Source: Deltaproteobacteria bacterium (GTDB lineage: Bacteria > Desulfobacterota > Desulfobacteria > Desulfobacterales > Desulfobacteraceae). Taken from it: DNA of 5,691 nucleotides. A model generated the notes under the pieces. That model ran no database searches and was not told the DNA's origin. It worked only from the letters and a program-made list of their open reading frames with translations. The position numbers were made by a program, and so were the translations under genes. The DNA lies in the NCBI GenBank assembly GCA_019314105.1, contig JAFCZY010000267.1, positions 1 through 5,691 of the forward strand, given 5' to 3'. This document shows positions 1 to 5,037 of the stretch, in pieces (within the stretch, counting starts at the first letter, position 1; each line of letters starts with the position of its first letter).

Positions 1-894
1 ATGGAGTACCAATTCTTTTTTCTGGTGTAAAAGAACACCGCCCACACTCTGTACCATGCATTTGGGAAGTCCTGTGGTCCCGGAAGAATACATGATATAA
101 AGGGGATCATCAAACTCCATTTGTTGAAAATCAATTTTATTTGCATCCGGTTCTTTAAACTCCTCAAACATGACAGCATTTGGCAAGGCACTGATATCGG
201 GTTTTTCAGACACATAGGGGATCACGACAATTTTTTCAATGGAGGGAATTTCCTGAACGATCCCGGCAATTTTTTTAATACTGTCCAGGGGTTTGCCTTT
301 GAAAAAATAGCCGTCCGCTGTGAATAATACTTTGGGTCGGGTTTGACCGAATCGGTCCAGAACGCCTTTGATTCCAAAATCTGGTGAGCAGGAGGACCAG
401 ATGGCACCCAGACTTGTGGCGGCCAGCATGGCAATGATACTTTCGGGCATATTGGGGACAAATCCCACTACCCGGTCGCCTTTTTTTATGCCAAGTGCTC
501 TTAAAGCGGCGGCTGTTTTAGCCACTTCATCATACAGCTGGTTATAGGTCAGTGTCCTTCGAACTGAATCCTCTCCTCTGAAAATTAAAGCCAAATCGTC
601 ATTCTTAAATTGTAAAAGGTTTTCAGCAAAATTAAGTTTGGAATTGACAAAGAATTTTGCTCCGGGCATTTTATTTGGATCGTCAATGGCTTTTTCATAG
701 GGTTGGGAGGCCTTGATATCAAGAAAATCCCAGGCGGTTGCCCAGAAATCTTCAAGATTATCCACAGACCATTCCCACAAAGCGGCATAGTCTTTGAACG
801 CTTTGTTAAATTTTTTATTCACAATCGTCATGAAACGATACATATTGGTTGCTTTAATTCTTTCTTCAGACGGCTGCCATAACAGTTTTGACAT
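1..894 (-). CDS. aacS: Acetoacetyl-CoA synthetase (acetoacetate-CoA ligase), N-terminal part, cut by the left edge
   Basis: This ATP-dependent ligase makes acetoacetyl-CoA from acetoacetate and CoA via an acetoacetyl-AMP intermediate. It feeds the acetoacetate released by an HMG-CoA-lyase-type reaction into thiolase. The frame is open for 298 codons without a stop and runs off position 1; the family is usually about 650 aa, so rather more than half is missing. Residues 4-60 are the family-type N-terminal region (LLWQPSEERIKATNMYRF, then the Trp-rich LWEWSVDNLEDFWATAWDF). The ANL adenylation core follows, with GAIWSSCSPDFG at 163-174 and the phosphate-binding motif YSSGTTGLPK at 269-278. The long N-terminus with these motifs separates it from generic acyl-CoA synthetases. 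The ATG at 894 is preceded by TAAGGAG with a 9-nt spacer and lies 13 nt past the regulator's stop, so it is probably co-transcribed and translationally linked. No frameshift is seen. The family call is firm; activity cannot be judged because the C-terminal catalytic lid lies outside the window. Confidence 0.93.
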   Translation of the reverse strand, partial: MSKLLWQPSEERIKATNMYRFMTIVNKKFNKAFKDYAALWEWSVDNLEDFWATAWDFLDIKASQPYEKAIDDPNKMPGAKFFVNSKLNFAENLLQFKNDDLALIFRGEDSVRRTLTYNQLYDEVAKTAAALRALGIKKGDRVVGFVPNMPESIIAMLAATSLGAIWSSCSPDFGIKGVLDRFGQTRPKVLFTADGYFFKGKPLDSIKKIAGIVQEIPSIEKIVVIPYVSEKPDISALPNAVMFEEFKEPDANKIDFQQMEFDDPLYIMYSSGTTGLPKCMVQSVGGVLLHQKKELVLH

Positions 895-903
895 TTTTTC
901 AAT

Positions 904-910
904 CTCCTTA
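904..910 (-). promoter_or_regulatory. aacS ribosome binding site overlapping the upstream stop codon
   Basis: Read on the minus strand this is TAAGGAG. The TAA (908-910) is the stop codon of the HTH-cupin regulator, and GGAG (904-907) sits 9 nt before the aacS ATG. It fixes the aacS start and suggests that ribosomes finishing the regulator can reinitiate on aacS. Confidence 0.75.
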
Positions 911-1543
911 TTCATACAGAACAGCAAGTATGGTGGCTTTATCCGTTTTCGCAGTAATAAAATGGGGCGTGGTGGACAGGTAGTAGGCACTGTCGCCCGG
1001 TTCAAGATCATATGTGTCTTTCCCAATGGTCAGATTGGCAATACCGTTCAGCACAAAAATAAATTCTTCTCCGTTATGGACAGATATTTCTTTGTCTTTG
1101 CTTTTTTCCAATTGTACTATCAAGGCCTCCATGTGACGGCCCTGAACTTCAGGAGCAAGGCTCATGTAAGAATAGACATTCTGCTTGCTGGTTTTTGAAG
1201 TGGAACGGGAAATTTGTTTTCGTTCATCTTTCCTTGTAATGGCATACAGTTTGGTCCCCATATCTGACACCAGGCGCCCCACAGCAGAATCCAGAGCCTT
1301 TGAAAGTTTCATCACGGTTCCCAGCTGGGGTTTTACCTTGCCGCTTTCAATGTCCTGAAGCCGGGAAACGTCAAATCCCGTCAGATCGGAAAGCGTTTCA
1401 ATGGAAATACCTCTTTCTTCTCTCACCTGTTTGATGCGTTTTCCCACTTCATCCACATCACCTTTTCCACCCTTTTTTATATCTCCGGTGAGATCTTCAA
1501 AATAATCTAGATTGATATGAGGGATTTTGTCTTGTTTGTCCAT
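908..1543 (-). CDS. XRE-family HTH and cupin domain transcriptional regulator
   Basis: This 211-aa protein is a likely DNA-binding regulator of the operon. After a polar, Lys/Asp-rich N-terminal arm (1-32), residues about 33-92 form an XRE/Cro-type helix-turn-helix (GKRIKQVREERGISIETLSD, then VSRLQDIESGKVKPQLGTVMKLSKAL). A linker leads to a C-terminal cupin_2 beta-barrel (about 135-209). Cupin motif 1 reads S154-V-H156-x3-E160-x6-G167, so the usual first His of the HxH pair is Ser. Motif 2 has EPGD at 181-184 and H194. In this family the cupin commonly acts as the effector-sensing domain; a CoA thioester or acid from the pathway is a plausible ligand here, but this is inference. The ATG at 1543 has a good AAGGAG site about 7 nt upstream and lies 18 nt beyond the lyase-like gene. 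Being inside the operon suggests autoregulation. The target operator is not visible, because the operon promoter is outside the window. Confidence 0.9.
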   Translation of the reverse strand: MDKQDKIPHINLDYFEDLTGDIKKGGKGDVDEVGKRIKQVREERGISIETLSDLTGFDVSRLQDIESGKVKPQLGTVMKLSKALDSAVGRLVSDMGTKLYAITRKDERKQISRSTSKTSKQNVYSYMSLAPEVQGRHMEALIVQLEKSKDKEISVHNGEEFIFVLNGIANLTIGKDTYDLEPGDSAYYLSTTPHFITAKTDKATILAVLYE

Positions 1544-1561
1544 AATATCTCCTTGTCATTA

Positions 1562-2590
1562 TTATTCGGGAAAACTTTGATTTGGCGATTCGCTCAGTTT
1601 TTTCTTAATTTTTGCAAGCCCGGGTCTGGCATACTGCATATGGCCTTCCTTAAGGGTTCTGCCGTTGATCATCGCTTCACTTCTTAATCTTGTGCCAACC
1701 GTTTTTTCCATCTGTTTTCCCAGCCACAGAATTCTGTCAACATCATATCCATGTTCTATACCCATTTCATCAATTTGTACAAGTGTATCTTCAAGGCAGA
1801 TCAATCCTACATATCTTGCATCATCATAATAATAGTCGCCCGTCCCTTTAATGGGCCTGTCACCCAGGAAGTTAGCCGGTTGGCCGCCAAGACCGCCAAG
1901 GGTGGCTTCAAAATGACAGATGCCCGCCTGGAGAGCCGCAAGAACCGAGGCGGCGGCGACTCTTTTTGTTTCATGAAAATGGGCAACGTGAAGGCTGGTG
2001 TCCGGGATTTCATCAAGAATCATGGAAAAATACCGATAGACATCTGCCGCAGATGCAGACCCGTCATGATCAGCATGCTCAATGTCACTGGCCCCGATGG
2101 AAAGCCAGTATTTGGTGAATTCAACAGCATCTTTTAAATCTGTTGCACCGCCTATGGGGCTGCCCCAGATGGTACTGACCGTACCGCACATTTTAATGCC
2201 GGCATCGGAACATTTTTTAATAGATCTTTCAGCCTCTTTCCAGTAATTGGGGAGGCTGGTGCCGGAGTTGGCAAAATGGTGCTCTTCTTCGGTGGAGACC
2301 ATCATTAATACCCTGTCCGGGCCGATTCCTCTTTTTTTCAGCGCAATAGCCCGGTCAACGGAGGGTTCACGGATAGTAATGGCCGTCAAGACCACATCGT
2401 CCATATTAATCCCTTTTTTGGCTGCCCGACTGATAAAATTGGCAAAAATCAGTTCTTCAAGATAAGTGATTTTAGCCTCGGTGGAAATAAATTTTTCAAG
2501 GTGCTGAAAGCCATCACGTATGGTGATATCCCCAATAGTTACCTTTCTTGGCATTCTTGGAAAGATTTTCCAATAATCATATTCTGTCAT
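1562..2590 (-). CDS. HMG-CoA-lyase-like (pyruvate carboxyltransferase superfamily) TIM-barrel protein, possibly internally deleted
   Basis: This 342-aa protein belongs to the HMGL-like family of DRE-TIM metallolyases, which cleave or form C-C bonds next to a CoA thioester. By context its role would be cleavage of a 3-hydroxy-3-methylglutaryl-CoA-type product to acetoacetate plus an acyl-CoA. Visible motifs are ITIRDGFQH at 22-30 (catalytic Arg25-Asp26 of strand 1), GTVSTIWGSP at 136-145, IEHADHDGS at 170-178, the metal-binding HxH as H204-F-H206, GGLGGQPAN at 232-240, and a C-terminal YARPGLAKI segment. Two features are odd. Human HMG-CoA lyase has its catalytic Cys266 in GLGGCP, where this protein has Gln237, and no clear counterpart of the metal ligand Asn275 is seen. 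Also, the barrel seems to lack strand 2 and helix 2: helix 1 ends near residue 52, and after a short charged stretch strand 3 starts at about 66. The ATG at 2590 has AGGAG about 8 nt upstream and lies 23 nt after the carboxyltransferase stop. Superfamily is certain; the reaction and whether the protein is functional are not. Confidence 0.85.
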   Translation of the reverse strand: MTEYDYWKIFPRMPRKVTIGDITIRDGFQHLEKFISTEAKITYLEELIFANFISRAAKKGINMDDVVLTAITIREPSVDRAIALKKRGIGPDRVLMMVSTEEEHHFANSGTSLPNYWKEAERSIKKCSDAGIKMCGTVSTIWGSPIGGATDLKDAVEFTKYWLSIGASDIEHADHDGSASAADVYRYFSMILDEIPDTSLHVAHFHETKRVAAASVLAALQAGICHFEATLGGLGGQPANFLGDRPIKGTGDYYYDDARYVGLICLEDTLVQIDEMGIEHGYDVDRILWLGKQMEKTVGTRLRSEAMINGRTLKEGHMQYARPGLAKIKKKLSESPNQSFPE

Positions 2591-2613
2591 TTTTTTCTCC
2601 TGACTCTGTTTAT

Positions 2614-4203
2614 TTAAAATCTGAAATTTCCAAATGTTGCGTCACCAATGGGTTTTACAAGGCTGACCTCAAAGGCCATGGCAAGCCAGTCACGGATTTC
2701 ACAAAACTTAATCACGCGGTCGTTTAACAGCCGTGATGCACAGAAAAAGGGGTGGGCTTCACCATCATATTTATCAATCATTTTCTGCTGAAATTCATTT
2801 ATTTCATCAGGCGTCATGGGGTTCCCCGTGGCGTTTCGTTTTGCCTCTTCAATGCTTAACAGGACACCGCCGGCACTCCTGCCGCTCATGACCCCGGTCC
2901 GGGCTCTCATTGTTGAAAACAGAAAGTTGGGCCTGTAAGCTCTTCCGCACATACCGTAATTGGCGGCTCCATTGTCCGGGCCGATAACCAGCTGAATTCG
3001 TGGTACCTGGGCACAGGAAACCGCCCGAACCATATCCGCACCAAATTTACCGATTCCGGCATGTTCCGAGTCAGAGCCAATCATGTATCCGGGGGAACTC
3101 TGGATAAACAGCAAAGGGATCTTTTCATAGGAACATCGAACCACCCACTCCGCTACTTTTTTGGCAGCTTCATGAAAGATAATGCCTGCTGCATTGGAAC
3201 AGACAACCCCGATGGGCAACCCCTTTATTCTGATTTTTCCCGTCAGAATATTAGATCCCCGGCCCGGGGCAAAATTTTTTTTGCTTTCAATAAACTGTGA
3301 TCCATCTGCAATGGCTTTAATCAATTCTAATCCATTAATGCCGTGGTGAGGGGACGTGGGCAATATGTCATAGAGGGTATCAGGAGAGACTTCAGGTTCC
3401 TGAGATTCATATCTATGAAGATGAATCTTCTGCGGTGCAGTCAAGGAGAGCAACTCTCTTACTTTCGTAACGGCCTGGGTTTGGTCAGCACATAGATGGT
3501 CGGCACCTCCGGAGATCTCAGTATGAACTCTGGCACCTCCCAGATCTTCTGCAGAAATTTCTTCTCCTGTGGCCATTTTTACAAGGGGAGGGCCGCCAAG
3601 AAATGAAAAGGACTGTTTGTCAATCATGATGGATTCACAGGCCATAAATACAATATAGGCACCGCCTGCCGTGTTCCCGCCCGTACTTAAGGTGACCTGA
3701 CGAAGTCCCATGGCGGACATTCTGGCCATATTATAAAAGATGGATCCAAAATGCTGGTCATCAGGAAATACATCGGCCTGCATGGGGAGAAAAACCCCTC
3801 CGGAGTCAGCGATATAAATGCAGTTTAACCCACATTTTTCTGCAATGGCCTGAGCTCTCATATGTTTTTTTAAGGTAATGGGAAAATAAGTGCCGGCTTT
3901 AACCCGGCTGTCACTTCCCATGATCATGGTCCAGTTTTCGTGAACTTTGCCTATTCCTGTGACAATTCCGGCACAAGGCACATCCTTAACCCCTAGATAA
4001 TCCACGCCGAATCCTGCCAGTGTAGAGAGTTCAAAAAATGGGGTATTTGGATCTATGATGTCTGTTATCAGTTCTCTGACAGGGCGTTTGCCTCTTTTGG
4101 CAAGTTTGTCAACCGCTGCTTGCCCGCCAGGCCATATGGCTTCCTGTCGCCGTTCTTCAAGTTTTTTTTCTTCAGCTTTCCAGAATATTCTATTATTCGT
4201 CAT
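2614..4203 (-). CDS. Acyl-CoA carboxylase carboxyltransferase (beta) subunit, methylcrotonyl/geranyl-CoA carboxylase type
   Basis: This 529-aa protein is near the usual length for MCC beta subunits (about 535 aa). Such subunits move CO2 from carboxybiotin to an enoyl- or acyl-CoA, and need a partner alpha subunit with biotin carboxylase and biotin carrier domains. The N-terminal crotonase-like half is MCC-like: CAGIVTGIGKVH at 77-88, GTYFPITLKKHMRAQAIAEK at 104-123, YIADSGGVFLPMQADVFPD at 130-148, TAGGAY at 178-183, and FLGGPPLVKMATGEE with AEDLGGARVHTEISGGADHL at 201-237. The C-terminal half keeps CAQVPRIQLVIG (397-408) and NYGMCGRAY (415-423). It differs from the MCC-beta consensus as I remember it, with FIQSSPGYMIG at 366-376 and PDNGAANYG at 409-417 where SFGAGNYG is usual. 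The C-terminus ends FGNFRF. The ATG at 4203 is 6 nt past the hydratase stop. The family is clear. The substrate could be methylcrotonyl-CoA, geranyl-CoA or another branched enoyl-CoA. No alpha subunit lies in the window. Confidence 0.9.
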   Translation of the reverse strand: MTNNRIFWKAEEKKLEERRQEAIWPGGQAAVDKLAKRGKRPVRELITDIIDPNTPFFELSTLAGFGVDYLGVKDVPCAGIVTGIGKVHENWTMIMGSDSRVKAGTYFPITLKKHMRAQAIAEKCGLNCIYIADSGGVFLPMQADVFPDDQHFGSIFYNMARMSAMGLRQVTLSTGGNTAGGAYIVFMACESIMIDKQSFSFLGGPPLVKMATGEEISAEDLGGARVHTEISGGADHLCADQTQAVTKVRELLSLTAPQKIHLHRYESQEPEVSPDTLYDILPTSPHHGINGLELIKAIADGSQFIESKKNFAPGRGSNILTGKIRIKGLPIGVVCSNAAGIIFHEAAKKVAEWVVRCSYEKIPLLFIQSSPGYMIGSDSEHAGIGKFGADMVRAVSCAQVPRIQLVIGPDNGAANYGMCGRAYRPNFLFSTMRARTGVMSGRSAGGVLLSIEEAKRNATGNPMTPDEINEFQQKMIDKYDGEAHPFFCASRLLNDRVIKFCEIRDWLAMAFEVSLVKPIGDATFGNFRF

Positions 4204-4209
4204 GGGGTT

Positions 4210-4995
4210 TTATCTCCCTTTATAACGCGGTTTTCTCTTTTCTTTAAATGCAGTCAGGCCTTCGATTCTATCCTCAGTGGGTATGGTTACCCGGTATGCA
4301 TTGGATTCTATGGCAAGCCCTGTGGCAAGGTCGGTTTCAATGCCTTTGTCTATGGCGTATTTGGCCATCTCAACGGCAATGGGGCCGGTTTCGGCAATCA
4401 TGTCTGCCATTTTTATGCACTCATCCAAAAGGGTTTCAGGGGGGGTGACCTTATTAACAAGGCCGATAGAAAGGGCTTCTTGTGCAGTTACACGTTTGCC
4501 TGTAAAAATCAGTTCTTTTGCCTTTGCCACACCAATAATTCGCGGCAGACGCTGAGTACCACCGCCTCCCGGGATGATGGCAAGCCGTGTTTCTGTCAGC
4601 CCCATACTTGCATTTTCAGAGGCGATGCGGATATCCGATGCCAGGGCTACTTCGGTGCCGCCGCCAAGAGCAATGCCATTCACAGCAGAAATCACGGGGA
4701 TGGGAAGATTCTGGATAGAGGTTAACAGATTTCTAATGGTGATAATAAATTTTTTCACCTCATCCGGGGTCAGGGTAGCCCTCTCTTTTAAATCAGCCCC
4801 GGCGCAGAATGATTTTTCACCTGCACCGGTAATGATGACCGTTCGGATATCGTTTCTGTATTGAAGCGCATCAATTTGATCTCTGATAGCATATAAGAGA
4901 TCAAAATTCAGGCAGTTCATCACTTTAGGTCTGTTCATGGTCAGGATGACCGCCTGTTTTTTTTCTTCAACTAATAGAAGATTGTTTGTATTCAT
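4210..4995 (-). CDS. Enoyl-CoA hydratase/isomerase family protein, probable methylglutaconyl-CoA hydratase type
   Basis: This 261-aa protein is a full-length crotonase, the usual size for the family. It would add water across an enoyl-CoA double bond; in this context the likely substrate is a 3-methylglutaconyl-CoA-like product of the neighbouring carboxylase. Visible motifs are the CoA/oxyanion loop FCAGADLKE at 63-71 and NGIALGGGTEVALASDIRIA at 106-125. MGLTETRLAIIPGGGGTQRL at 131-150 and AKELIFTGKRVTAQEALSIG at 159-178 follow. Glu115 and Glu135 match the two catalytic glutamates of rat mitochondrial crotonase (Glu144 and Glu164). The MGLTETRLAIIPGGGGTQRLPR stretch closely resembles human AUH (methylglutaconyl-CoA hydratase), which supports the substrate guess, although many crotonases share it. 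The ATG at 4995 has CAGGAGA about 7 nt upstream and lies 42 nt after the dehydrogenase stop, the longest gap in the operon. Family and intact active site are firm; exact substrate is moderate. Confidence 0.92.
   Translation of the reverse strand: MNTNNLLLVEEKKQAVILTMNRPKVMNCLNFDLLYAIRDQIDALQYRNDIRTVIITGAGEKSFCAGADLKERATLTPDEVKKFIITIRNLLTSIQNLPIPVISAVNGIALGGGTEVALASDIRIASENASMGLTETRLAIIPGGGGTQRLPRIIGVAKAKELIFTGKRVTAQEALSIGLVNKVTPPETLLDECIKMADMIAETGPIAVEMAKYAIDKGIETDLATGLAIESNAYRVTIPTEDRIEGLTAFKEKRKPRYKGR
4213..4221 (-). promoter_or_regulatory. Ribosome binding site of the carboxyltransferase gene, inside the end of the hydratase gene
   Basis: On the minus strand this reads AAAGGGAGA and forms the last three sense codons (Lys-Gly-Arg) of the hydratase. 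The GGGAG core is 10 nt before the carboxyltransferase ATG, and the two genes are only 6 nt apart. It supports the ATG at 4203 as the start and points to translational coupling of hydratase and carboxylase. Confidence 0.65.
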
Positions 4996-5037
4996 AATGT
5001 TCTCCTGAAGATTACCAATATAAATAAAAGCCTGGTA

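Noticed and set aside
1..894. Frameshift or pseudogene in aacS
   Set aside because: Codon-by-codon reading from 894 to 1 gives 298 residues with no stop and with family motifs in one frame throughout; it is truncated only by the window edge.
794..1198. Plus-strand open frame of about 134 codons spanning the aacS/regulator junction
   Set aside because: It lies opposite the aacS start and the cupin domain, both clearly coding, and its product resembles nothing I recognise.
1751..2137. Plus-strand open frame of about 128 codons inside the lyase-like gene
   Set aside because: It mirrors the conserved C-terminal half of the lyase on the other strand, and its composition is that of a reverse-complement shadow.
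4120..4725. Plus-strand open frame of about 200 codons opposite the hydratase and carboxyltransferase genes
   Set aside because: It is antisense to two well-supported genes with conserved motifs, is rich in Phe, Cys and Gly in a low-complexity way, and shows no recognisable domain or ribosome site.
5013..5037. Small inverted repeat TACCA/TGGTA in the 42-nt gap before the hydratase gene
   Set aside because: The arms are 5 bp with a 15-nt AT-rich loop and no following U-run; this is too weak to call a terminator or operator.
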